Part shown: positions 16,776-25,155 of the stretch, piece by piece
Numbering within the stretch: position 1 is the first letter of the stretch
How the letters are laid out: every line of letters begins with the position of its first letter
Origin: Mycobacterium shinjukuense
GTDB taxonomy: Bacteria > Actinomycetota > Actinomycetes > Mycobacteriales > Mycobacteriaceae
Direction: 5' to 3'
Assembly: GCF_010730055.1 (NCBI RefSeq)
Contig: NZ_AP022575.1
Location: 124,001-188,000 of the forward strand
Length of the DNA stretch: 64,000 nt
Notes under the pieces: model-generated
Databases searched by the model: none
Seen by the model: only the letters and a program-made list of their open reading frames with translations
Told to the model about the DNA's origin: nothing
Made by a program: the position numbers and the translations under genes

Positions 16776-16924
16776 CCACCGACGCCAGCCGGCCGGCGCT
16801 ACTGCGCGAACGGCCGGCAACGGTCTCGCGGACCCGGACCACGGTGAACCTGGACGCGAGGGCGCATGTGACAGCGCCTCAGGGGTCGCTGCCGCCGGTG
16901 TCGCGGGCCGCGTACGTTGACACC

Positions 16925-19201
16925 ATGGGTTCGACGGCGCAGCCGAAGGTGACGCTCACCAACGCCGACAAGGTGCTCTACCCCGCGACCGGAACCACCA
17001 AGCAGGACGTCTACGACTACTACACCCGCATCGCCGAGGTGATGGTGCCGCACATCGCCGGCCGCCCAGCCACCCGCAAGCGCTGGCCCAACGGGGTCGA
17101 CCAACCCTCGTTCTTCGAAAAGCAGCTGGCGCCGTCGGCGCCCGCCTGGCTGCCGCGCGCCAGCATCACCCACCGGTCAAGCACCACGACCTATCCGATC
17201 ATCGACAGCCCGATCGCGCTGGCGTGGATCGCACAGCAAGCGGCGCTGGAGGTGCACGTGCCGCAGTGGCGGTTCGTCGCCGAGTGGACGCGTAGCGGCG
17301 AACGGCTGAAGCCCGGCCCGGCAACACGATTGGTGTTCGACCTGGACCCGGGTGACGGTGTAACGATGGCGCAGCTGACCGAGGTGGCACGTGCCATCCG
17401 GGATCTGATCGCCGACATCGGGTTGACCACCTTCCCGCTCACCAGCGGCAGCAAGGGGCTGCACCTGTACTCGCCGCTGGATCACCCGGTGAGCAGCGCG
17501 GGTGCCACGGTGTTGGCCAAACGCGTCGCGCAGCAACTGGAAAAGGCGATGCCGTCGCTGGTCACCTCGACCATGATCAAGAGCCGGCGGGCCGGCAAGG
17601 TGTTGGTGGACTGGAGCCAGAACAACGGGTCGAAGACCACCATTGCGCCCTACTCGCTACGCGGGCGGGAGCATCCGACGGTCGCGGCGCCCCGCAGCTG
17701 GTCCGAACTCGACGACCCCGGGCTGCGTCAACTGAGCTACCACGAGGTACTGGCCCGAGTCGCCCGCGACAGTGACCCACTGGAGCCGCTGGATGCCGAC
17801 CTGCCCAGCCGGGACCGGCTGACCAAATATCGCAGCATGCGCGATCCGTCGAAGACACCCGAGCCGGTACCGCGCGCGAAACCAACAGTCGGCCAGAATA
17901 ATACGTTCGTCATCCAGGAACACCACGCCCGCCGCCTGCACTACGACTTCCGGCTGGAACGAGACGGCGTGCTGGTCTCGTGGGCCGTACCGAAGAATCT
18001 TCCCGACACGGCATCGGTCAACCACCTGGCTGTGCACACCGAGGATCATCCGCTGGAATATGCCACGTTCGAGGGCGTGATCCCCAACGGGGAATACGGC
18101 GCCGGCAAGGTGCTCATCTGGGACTCCGGCACCTACGACACCGAAAAGTTCCGCGACGATGCTGAAAAGGGGGAGGTCATCGTCAACCTGCACGGCAGCC
18201 GGATCTCCGGTCGGTATGCGCTGATTCGGACCGACGGCGACCGGTGGCTGGCGCACCGGATGAAGGACCAGCAGGTCTTCGAGTTCGATTCGCTGGCGCC
18301 CATGCTCGCCACACACGGTTCGGTGGCCGGTCTGCGGGCGAGCCAGTGGGCGTTCGAGGGCAAGTGGGACGGCTACCGGCTGTTGATCGATGCCGATCAC
18401 GGCAGCCTGCGACTGCGCTCTCGCAGCGGCCGCGACGTCACCGCGGAGTACCCCCAATTGCGGTCGGTGGCAGCCGATCTCGTCGACCACCACGCGGTGC
18501 TCGACGGAGAGGCCGTCGTGCTCGACAAGTCCGGGGTGCCCAGCTTCAACGAGATGCAGAACCGCGGTCGCGCTACCCCGGTCGAGTTCTGGGCGTTCGA
18601 CCTGCTCTACCTGGACGGCCGGTCGCTGCTCCGGGCCAAGTATCGGGACCGCCGCAAGTTGCTGGAAACCCTGGCCAGCGCAAGCGCTCTCATCGTTCCC
18701 GAGCTGCTGCCCGGTGACGGCGCACAGGCGTTGGAGTACTCGCGCGAGCACCGCTGGGAGGGCGTGGTCGCCAAGCGGCGCGACTCCAGCTATCAGCCGG
18801 GCCGGCGCTCGTCTGCGTGGATCAAGGACAAGCACTGGAACACCCAGGAAGTCGTCATCGGCGGTTGGCGGGCCGGGGAAGGCGGACGCGGCGGCGGCAT
18901 TGGCGCGCTGCTGATGGGCATTCCCGGCCCGGGTGGGCTGCGATTCGTCGGGCGAGTCGGCACCGGATTCACCGAACGGGAGCTGGCCGATCTCCAGAAG
19001 ACGCTGGCACCGCTGCACACCGATGAGTCTCCGTTCGACGCTGCGCTGCCCACGCGTGACGCCAAGGGCGTCACGTTCGTCAAGCCGACGCTGGTCGGGG
19101 AGGTGCGCTACAGCGAGTGGACCCCGGACAACCGGCTGCGGCAATCAAGCTGGCGCGGGCTGCGGCCGGACAAGAACCCGAGTGAGGTGGTGCGCGAATG
19201 A
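16925..19201 (+). CDS. ligD: Multifunctional NHEJ ATP-dependent DNA ligase LigD
   Basis: 758 residues, three modules: an archaeo-eukaryotic primase-type polymerase at the N-terminus (RLVFDLDPGDG with the metal Asp pair; TSGSKGLHLY); a 3'-phosphoesterase in the middle (NTFVIQEHHARRLHYDFRLERDG, VSWAVPKNLP); a C-terminal ATP ligase (EGKWDGYRL with the adenylated Lys near residue 479, and WIKDKHWNTQEVVIGGW). It acts with Ku on double-strand breaks. ATG at 16925 matches the mycobacterial orthologue (Rv0938); the frame is open to 16772 but upstream residues are unlike the family. Stop overlaps the next ATG. Confidence 0.95.
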   Translation: MGSTAQPKVTLTNADKVLYPATGTTKQDVYDYYTRIAEVMVPHIAGRPATRKRWPNGVDQPSFFEKQLAPSAPAWLPRASITHRSSTTTYPIIDSPIALAWIAQQAALEVHVPQWRFVAEWTRSGERLKPGPATRLVFDLDPGDGVTMAQLTEVARAIRDLIADIGLTTFPLTSGSKGLHLYSPLDHPVSSAGATVLAKRVAQQLEKAMPSLVTSTMIKSRRAGKVLVDWSQNNGSKTTIAPYSLRGREHPTVAAPRSWSELDDPGLRQLSYHEVLARVARDSDPLEPLDADLPSRDRLTKYRSMRDPSKTPEPVPRAKPTVGQNNTFVIQEHHARRLHYDFRLERDGVLVSWAVPKNLPDTASVNHLAVHTEDHPLEYATFEGVIPNGEYGAGKVLIWDSGTYDTEKFRDDAEKGEVIVNLHGSRISGRYALIRTDGDRWLAHRMKDQQVFEFDSLAPMLATHGSVAGLRASQWAFEGKWDGYRLLIDADHGSLRLRSRSGRDVTAEYPQLRSVAADLVDHHAVLDGEAVVLDKSGVPSFNEMQNRGRATPVEFWAFDLLYLDGRSLLRAKYRDRRKLLETLASASALIVPELLPGDGAQALEYSREHRWEGVVAKRRDSSYQPGRRSSAWIKDKHWNTQEVVIGGWRAGEGGRGGGIGALLMGIPGPGGLRFVGRVGTGFTERELADLQKTLAPLHTDESPFDAALPTRDAKGVTFVKPTLVGEVRYSEWTPDNRLRQSSWRGLRPDKNPSEVVRE

Positions 19202-21141
19202 AATGGGTCACGTATCGAAGCGACCACGGCGACCGCACTGGGGTGCTCGCCGGGGACCAAATCTACGCGGCGGCGCCAGGTGTGGCCCTGCTGGACCTGA
19301 TCGGGCGCGGCGCGGATGGGCTGCGCACAGCCGGCGAGGACGCGCTGCGATCGCCGGCCGCGGTGGTCGGGCTGGCCGAGGCGTCGCTGGCGGCGCCGAT
19401 CCCGCGGCCCCCGTCGATCCGCGACTCGCTGTGCTTTCTGGATCACATGCGCAACTGTCAGCAGGCCATCGGCGGCGGCCGGGTGCTCATGGACACCTGG
19501 TATCGGATCCCGGCGTTTTACTTCGCGTGTCCGGCAACCGTTCTCGGCCCCTACGAGGACGCGCCGATGGCGCCCGGAAGTGTCTGGCAGGACTTCGAAT
19601 TGGAGATCGCGGCGGTCATCGGCGCGGCGGACTGGGACCTGAGGGATCTGTCCGTCGAGCAGGCGGAGCAGGCGATCATCGGCTACACCATCTTCAACGA
19701 CTGGTCCGCGCGCGACCTGCAACAGCTGGAGGGTCAGCTGCGCATCGGGCAGGCCAAGGGCAAAGACAGCGGAGTCACCCTGGGTCCGTATCTGGTCACC
19801 GCCGACGAGCTGGCGCCCTACCGTCGCGACGGCAAGCTGAACCTGCAGGTGACCGCGTTGGTCAACGACACCGTCATCGGCTCGGGATCGACCGCGGCCA
19901 TGGACTGGAGCTTCGGCGAAGTCATCTCCTACGCCTCGCGGGGGGTGATGCTGCACCCGGGTGACGTGTTCGGCTCCGGCACCGTGCCCACCTGCACGCT
20001 GGTCGAGCATCTGCGAAACCCCGAGTCGTTCCCCGGCTGGTTGCGCGACGGCGACGTGGTCATCCTCCGGGTCGAAGGGCTGGGCGAGACCCGACAGACC
20101 GTCCGCGCCAGCCGGCCGCCAATTCCGTTGGCCCCCCGCCCGAATCCGGACGCCGAGCCCGCGCGGACCCGGGTCAACGCGGCGCCGGCGCGGGTGCCCT
20201 ACACGCGCGGACTGCACCACGTGGCCGACCGAGTGTGGGCCTGGACGCTGCCGGACGGCGGATACGGCTGGAGCAACGCCGGACTGGTCGCCGGTGATGG
20301 CGCATCGCTACTGGTGGACACCCTGTTCGACATGGCGCTGACCCGCGAGATGCTGGCCGCCATGAAGCCCATCACCGATCAGGCGCCCATCACCGATGCC
20401 CTGATCACCCATGCCAACGGCGACCATACCCACGGCAATCAACTGCTGGGCCCGGACGTCCGGATCATCGCCGCCGAGGGCACCGCCGAGGAGATCGCGC
20501 ACGGTTGGCCCCCGGAGATGCTGGCCATGCTGCAAATCGCCGACCTCGGACCGGTCGCGACACGCTATTCACGAGACCGCTTCGGGCACTTCGACTTCAG
20601 CGGCATCAAGGTACGCAACGCCGACCAAACATTCGATCGCGAGCTCACCCTCGACGTCGGCGGCAGGCGGATAGATCTGCACAACCTCGGTCCGGCGCAC
20701 ACCGCCGCCGACTCGGTGGTGCACGTACCCGACGCCGGGGTGCTCTTCGCCGGTGATCTGCTGTTTATCGGCTGCACGCCGGTCGTCTGGGCCGGCCCGA
20801 TCGCGAACTGGGTCGCGGCCTGCGACGCGATGATCGCGCTGGACGCGCCCACGGTGGTGCCCGGGCACGGTCCGGTCACCGACCCGGATGGAATTCGTGC
20901 CGTGCGTGGTTATCTCGTGCACGTCTCCGAGCAGGCCGAGGCCGCCCATCGCAAGGGCCTGTCGTTCGAGGAGGCCGCCGAGACCATCGACCTCGGCGAG
21001 TACGCGACCTGGCTGGACGCCGAGCGCGTCGTCGTCAACGTCTATCAGCGCTATCGCGAACTCGATCCCGACACCCCCCGGCTGGAGTTGCTGGCCCTGA
21101 TCGTGCTGCAGGCCCAGTGGCTGGCGCGCCGCTCCGCCTGA
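19198..21141 (+). CDS. Fusion of fumarylacetoacetate hydrolase-like and metallo-beta-lactamase-fold domains (Rv0939-like)
   Basis: 647 residues. Residues ~1-310 are FAH-family (DFELEIAAVIG with the metal-binding Glu pair, GYTIFNDWSARDLQ with Asp, GSGTVPTCTLVEHL). From ~335 an MBL-fold hydrolase follows: THANGDHTHGN, where Asn replaces the second His of HxHxDH, then GPAHTAADSVV, FAGDLLFIG and VVPGHGPV. Annotated in H37Rv as a bifunctional isomerase/cyclase; a hydrolytic or isomerase role on ring-cleavage-type acids is likely but the substrate is unknown. ATGA overlap with ligD implies co-translation. Confidence 0.88.
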   Translation: MKWVTYRSDHGDRTGVLAGDQIYAAAPGVALLDLIGRGADGLRTAGEDALRSPAAVVGLAEASLAAPIPRPPSIRDSLCFLDHMRNCQQAIGGGRVLMDTWYRIPAFYFACPATVLGPYEDAPMAPGSVWQDFELEIAAVIGAADWDLRDLSVEQAEQAIIGYTIFNDWSARDLQQLEGQLRIGQAKGKDSGVTLGPYLVTADELAPYRRDGKLNLQVTALVNDTVIGSGSTAAMDWSFGEVISYASRGVMLHPGDVFGSGTVPTCTLVEHLRNPESFPGWLRDGDVVILRVEGLGETRQTVRASRPPIPLAPRPNPDAEPARTRVNAAPARVPYTRGLHHVADRVWAWTLPDGGYGWSNAGLVAGDGASLLVDTLFDMALTREMLAAMKPITDQAPITDALITHANGDHTHGNQLLGPDVRIIAAEGTAEEIAHGWPPEMLAMLQIADLGPVATRYSRDRFGHFDFSGIKVRNADQTFDRELTLDVGGRRIDLHNLGPAHTAADSVVHVPDAGVLFAGDLLFIGCTPVVWAGPIANWVAACDAMIALDAPTVVPGHGPVTDPDGIRAVRGYLVHVSEQAEAAHRKGLSFEEAAETIDLGEYATWLDAERVVVNVYQRYRELDPDTPRLELLALIVLQAQWLARRSA

Positions 21142-21228
21142 CGATGGCCGGACGGCTACCCAGAAGTCAGATCCCGCTGTGACTCCTCAACTTTCGCGGC
21201 GTCCCGCTCCAGGTGGCGGCACGCCCGG

Positions 21229-22002
21229 CTAGAGCTGGTTTTCGGGGCCGATGACCGCCCACACCGTTTTGCCGGACGAGGTGGGGGTGCTGCCCCAGGC
21301 GCGCGTCAGCGCCTCCACGATGGCCAGCCCGGACACGTCGATTCCCTTTGGGGGCGCCGGCAACCGCAATGCGGGCGCGCTGCTGGCGTCGGCGACCGCG
21401 ATCGTCGCTGTCGGGCCGTCGCATTCGATCCTCATCACCGGGTCACTGTCGGTGTGCTCCAACACGTTTTCCATGAACACGTTGACAACCACCAAGGCGA
21501 CCGGGATCAGCGCGGGTTGGGACCAGCCGGTGAGCCATTCGCGGACCAGCCGGCGTGACTCACGAAGGCTGGTCACGTTGGCGGGCAGTTGTGCCTGGGC
21601 GCTCTGGACTTGGCGACGCGCGAGCCGACCAATGGCCTTGATCGCCCCCTTCTCGCTGGGGAACACCGGCATGAAACGGGCGACCCCGGTGCGGGTGATC
21701 GCCTCGCGGCCCGCGCGATGAGAACAGACGAGCATGATCGGAACATCGGGCCGAGCGTCCAGCTGCCAGCGCGCGCTGATGAAGACCGACCATGCCGCTT
21801 CGTCGGGCACGTGAAGTCCGGAGACGTCGACGATGACCGCGGAGGGCTCGTCAAGCGTCGCATTGATGATGTTGTCACGGAGCTCGGCAGAGGTGTTGGC
21901 GTCCAGCACACCGTCGGCCGCCAGGACGACCATCGACTGCTCCGTCCGCGAAGCAATGGCCAGCGAGCTCGGTGATTCAGCTACCGCGCCCATGGGCACC
22001 AC
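21229..22002 (-). CDS. STAS domain-histidine-kinase-like ATPase regulator (Rv0941c-like)
   Basis: 257 residues. Residues ~15-110 look like an anti-sigma-antagonist STAS fold (VVLAADGVLDANTSAELRDNI, VIVDVSGLHVPDEAAW), and ~140-257 like a GHKL ATPase of the anti-sigma-factor type (N-box VVNVFMENVLEHT; ATIAVADAS; GLAIVEALTRAWG). The two halves of a partner-switching module are thus fused. The start is GTG at 22002 (a GTG pair) or ATG at 21993. It probably tunes an alternative sigma factor; the partner is not in the window. Confidence 0.8.
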   Translation of the reverse strand: MVPMGAVAESPSSLAIASRTEQSMVVLAADGVLDANTSAELRDNIINATLDEPSAVIVDVSGLHVPDEAAWSVFISARWQLDARPDVPIMLVCSHRAGREAITRTGVARFMPVFPSEKGAIKAIGRLARRQVQSAQAQLPANVTSLRESRRLVREWLTGWSQPALIPVALVVVNVFMENVLEHTDSDPVMRIECDGPTATIAVADASSAPALRLPAPPKGIDVSGLAIVEALTRAWGSTPTSSGKTVWAVIGPENQL

Positions 22003-22133
22003 CCCCGCGCGCTTGGAGCCTCACCGGTGCCGACCGCGCGTCCCACCGGCGGTGGCTGGGTCATCACCTCGGACGTGGTTGCACCACGGCGGCAGGTCAG
22101 CAACCGGAATGCCGGTTCCGTCCGGTCGTCCAT
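21981..22133 (-). CDS. Possible small ORF overlapping the STAS-ATPase start
   Basis: 50 codons (MDDRTEPAFRLLTCRRGATT...GWCPWAR). The ATG at 22133 has a good GAGGAG 7 bases upstream, and the stop lies 20 bases inside the following gene, an arrangement seen in translational coupling. No family is recognised. Confidence 0.3.
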   Translation of the reverse strand: MDDRTEPAFRLLTCRRGATTSEVMTQPPPVGRAVGTGEAPSARGWCPWAR

Positions 22134-22571
22134 TGCCTGCTCCTCGAACTGCTGCCCCGCCGATTGCCTGAGGATGCCGCCCCCGTTGGCGGCACACAGG
22201 CCCATCTTCGGATGGTCGCCCCATCTCGCGCATCCCGGGCGGCATCCACGCACCCCGACGTCGCAGGGTAGCCGCCCAACCTGTGAGGCCATGGCCGCGC
22301 CGCAGGCTGGACGCGGGTCGGGCAGCCGCCTCGACCCGGCCCGTCCGAAGCGCCGCCTACTACCACGCCGAACATGCCGTTCTCGTCCGTCTCGCCGTCT
22401 GTCACAGCAGACGTTCACCCACGGGGGTTACCCACTTGACTGGCGCAGCCAACCTCCGGTCTGGGATGCACCCAGCGTATCCGGATTTCAGCGGGCGAAT
22501 CCGGCGAATCCGACCACAACGGCGCAACGGCTGCCGCCCGGCGCCGCCGTGCGCGTCGAGGACCGTTGCGG
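22134..22571. other. Intergenic stretch without a convincing gene
   Basis: About 440 bases between the STAS-ATPase and the monooxygenase. H37Rv has a short hypothetical (Rv0942) in this position. Open frames here lack ribosome sites and read as shadows of high-GC DNA, so none is called. Confidence 0.4.
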
Positions 22572-23807
22572 TCAGCGGCCGCTCATGGGGTACGGAGGCG
22601 CGCCCACCCCGGCGACCGAGTGCGTGCCCCAGGGTGTTTCTTCGGTGAGGCGTGCCGGCACGCTGCGCCGCCCCACCGACAGCGTGGCCGACCGCGACCG
22701 CAGCAGCGACTCCCGCGGCAGTGGCCCACGAACGGTCCCCTGCCAGTGGTAATGGCCGTCGATCGGGTCGAGATGACCGGTCAGCCGAACATGCACCGGG
22801 TGGCAGCTGCCGGCGATCTGCAGCGTCGCCGCGCCGTCGTAGGCGTCGTGGTCCGCCGATGCGCTGGATGACAGGTCGAACGCCCGGGTCACCGGATACG
22901 GCCGGGCAGGTCCAAGTTGGGCGCGCTCGTTGAAGACCTGCTGGCTGCTGCGGCGCACCTCGATGCGGGTGCTGGCGGTGCGTTTCAGCAGCGCGAGGCA
23001 CTCGACGAGGTAGCGGGCCTGGTGGCGGATATCGGGCCCGGTGAGGAAAAAGTAGTTGGGAAAGCCGTGCACCGCGACCCCGAGAAAGGGCTCCATGCCG
23101 TCGGGCCAGGCCTGCCGGATGGTCACGCCGCGGGCGCCGACCAGCGTGTGATCGCAGATCTGGTCGGGGATCGCGAACCCGGTGCCAAAGATGATGGCGT
23201 CCACGCCGTGCTCGACACCATCGCTGGTGCGGATGCCCGACGAAGTCAACGACTCGATCGGTGCCCCTACCAGCCGGGGCGTCGGCCGCGGCCGCTGCAT
23301 CCGGGTGTGGCGCGCCAGCCAGCGTTTGGCCCGGGTTGTCAACGGCGGGATTTCGCTGACAACCCGGCGCGGTGGGTAGGCGAACACGGTGACCGAGGCC
23401 GCCGGCCCGATCAGCGAGCCGATGTGGTGACCGGCGGCGGCGTCGCCCCCGACCACGGCGATACGTTTACCGGCCGGATCGAAGGCAGGGTCCCACGCCA
23501 CCGCGTGAAACATCTCGCCTCGAAAAGCGCTGCGCCCGACCAACTCCGGTGTCCACGGGAGGTACACCGGTCGATGAGCCGCGATGACGACAGAGGCCCG
23601 CAACGTCTCGCCGTCGGTGGTGCTCAGCAGCCAGCTGTCGGTGCCGTCGTCGAACAGCGCACCGACCACGTGACGCGCGGTCCCGGGTGTTTGGTCGAGG
23701 ATCTCGACGTCGGTGAAACCCGCCGCCGCCAACGCCGCAGCGACCGTGCGCCCGCGGGCACCCGCGCCGATGATGACGATGTCGGCGGCAGCGGGTGTGT
23801 CGGTCAC
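22572..23807 (-). CDS. FAD-dependent monooxygenase (Baeyer-Villiger/FMO-like, Rv0943c-like)
   Basis: 411 residues from GTG 23807. The FAD-binding site is VIIGAGARGRTVAAAL. The family fingerprint appears as FRGEMFHAVAWDP, and a second dinucleotide site as VVGGDAAAGHHIGSL. The usual ~60 residues between the FAD loop and the fingerprint are much shorter than in Baeyer-Villiger enzymes, so the N-terminal substrate region is reduced. The C-terminal ~100 residues (from about residue 318, SSSASADHDAYDG...) are a separate beta-rich domain. The GTG overlaps the upstream stop (GTGA), tying it to the diiron gene; a GTG at 23819 is an alternative start. Confidence 0.75.
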   Translation of the reverse strand: MTDTPAAADIVIIGAGARGRTVAAALAAAGFTDVEILDQTPGTARHVVGALFDDGTDSWLLSTTDGETLRASVVIAAHRPVYLPWTPELVGRSAFRGEMFHAVAWDPAFDPAGKRIAVVGGDAAAGHHIGSLIGPAASVTVFAYPPRRVVSEIPPLTTRAKRWLARHTRMQRPRPTPRLVGAPIESLTSSGIRTSDGVEHGVDAIIFGTGFAIPDQICDHTLVGARGVTIRQAWPDGMEPFLGVAVHGFPNYFFLTGPDIRHQARYLVECLALLKRTASTRIEVRRSSQQVFNERAQLGPARPYPVTRAFDLSSSASADHDAYDGAATLQIAGSCHPVHVRLTGHLDPIDGHYHWQGTVRGPLPRESLLRSRSATLSVGRRSVPARLTEETPWGTHSVAGVGAPPYPMSGR

Positions 23808-24724
23808 AGAAACCCGCACCGTCGCCAGCCGCGGCGCGCGATCGGACCCATCAGGCCCACCTCGGTCAAAAACGCTGCCAGTGGGGCGAATCCGGCCACC
23901 TGCATTTCACGACGGTGCGGGCTGGTGCGCGCGGTCATGCGTGCCTGCCGAGGGTCCAGGCCGGCCCGCGCATAGGGGATCGGGTTGCTGAACAGGTAGC
24001 GGAAGAAGTACCCGCCCAGGCCGTTGATGTTGGCCATGAACCATCTGTTGATCCGCGGCATGGCCTGCACCCGCCGACGCAAGCCGTCACGCGCGAACTG
24101 AATGTGGCGCGCTTCTTCGGTGACGTGAATGCGCATGAGTCGCTGGACCATTGGCTGCAATTCCGGGTCATCCATCATCTGCCGCTGCAGCGAGTCGAAG
24201 ATTTCTTCCCCGATCAACGCGGCCACCCACAGCATCGAACCACGCTGAAAAGCGAAGGGCAACATGTTGATGATCATCCGGTGCAGCAGCCGCGGGCGTA
24301 CCGGCTTGGCCCCCATGCGCTCGATCGCCGTGCCGAACATGACCATGTGCCGGGTTTCGTCGCCCATCTCGGTCAGCGCGTAATGCGTGGCGCGAGTGGT
24401 CGGGTCCTCGTGCATCAGCCTGCGCAACAGCGACTGGTTCAGCAGGTTCTCAAACCAGATGCCCGCCGATAGCGTGTTGACCAACTCCTGGCGGGACAGC
24501 TCGATGCGCTGCTCGCGAGTCATCCCATCCCACATCGGGGTGCCGTAGAGCGACACCAGCCTGGGGGGTAGATAGAACTTGTCCGGGTCGAGCGGGGCAT
24601 CCCAGTCGATGTCGACGACGGGCTCGTAGGACTTATTGACCGAGCCCTTGAGCAGGCGCTCGGAGAACTCTTCGCGACCGGGTCCACCTGGCTTGGGCCC
24701 GCTGGGTTTCACCGCGGTGGTCAT
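23804..24724 (-). CDS. AurF-like diiron oxygenase
   Basis: 306 residues. The metal-binding pattern EMGDETRHMVMFGTAIE and HVTEEARHIQFAR (ExxH/EExxH repeated on helices) marks a ferritin-like diiron N-oxygenase of the AurF type; FYLPPRLVSLYGTPMWDGMT is a shared N-terminal block. ATG at 24724 is chosen because AAGGGA lies about 9 bases upstream; the longer frame to 24871 has no ribosome site. It is followed by a coupled flavin monooxygenase, suggesting a two-step oxidation of an unknown metabolite. Confidence 0.82.
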   Translation of the reverse strand: MTTAVKPSGPKPGGPGREEFSERLLKGSVNKSYEPVVDIDWDAPLDPDKFYLPPRLVSLYGTPMWDGMTREQRIELSRQELVNTLSAGIWFENLLNQSLLRRLMHEDPTTRATHYALTEMGDETRHMVMFGTAIERMGAKPVRPRLLHRMIINMLPFAFQRGSMLWVAALIGEEIFDSLQRQMMDDPELQPMVQRLMRIHVTEEARHIQFARDGLRRRVQAMPRINRWFMANINGLGGYFFRYLFSNPIPYARAGLDPRQARMTARTSPHRREMQVAGFAPLAAFLTEVGLMGPIARRGWRRCGFL

Positions 24725-25155
24725 CGTTGGGTGTCCCTTCATCGGTGCTTCAGACGTTAGGGAGATCACAACCGACAAATCCATACCCATGGTATCCGGT
24801 ACCTGCGGTCTCGGGTAGTGTTTCGGGGTCTCAATCGGTGACCGTCGCCCGGCGGTGAGAGATCTGCGCACGGATTCATCGGCCAGCCGGACGCTGATCG
24901 AGCTTTCCGACCGCAGCGACCGCCCAGGCCTGGGATGACCCCGTTGCGGTGTGATAGCACGCCGCGCATCCTCCTTGCTCCGGGCTTGCTGAGGGCTCAG
25001 CGTGCCGGCGAGCGTACGAGTCTAATGACGGGCTAAGGGTTTTGGCGGAAGAGCCGGACTCGCCCAACGAACGCGCTAACATCGGCTCCACCTCAACTTG
25101 TGACGAATGGTGACATGGCGATTGCCGGACTATCGCAATGGTCGGGAGGACGTTG
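24725..25155. other. Divergent intergenic region, diiron oxygenase / PE_PGRS
   Basis: 431 bases between divergent genes. It should hold both promoters. I see no repeat or clear operator; only short frames without ribosome sites. Confidence 0.4.
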
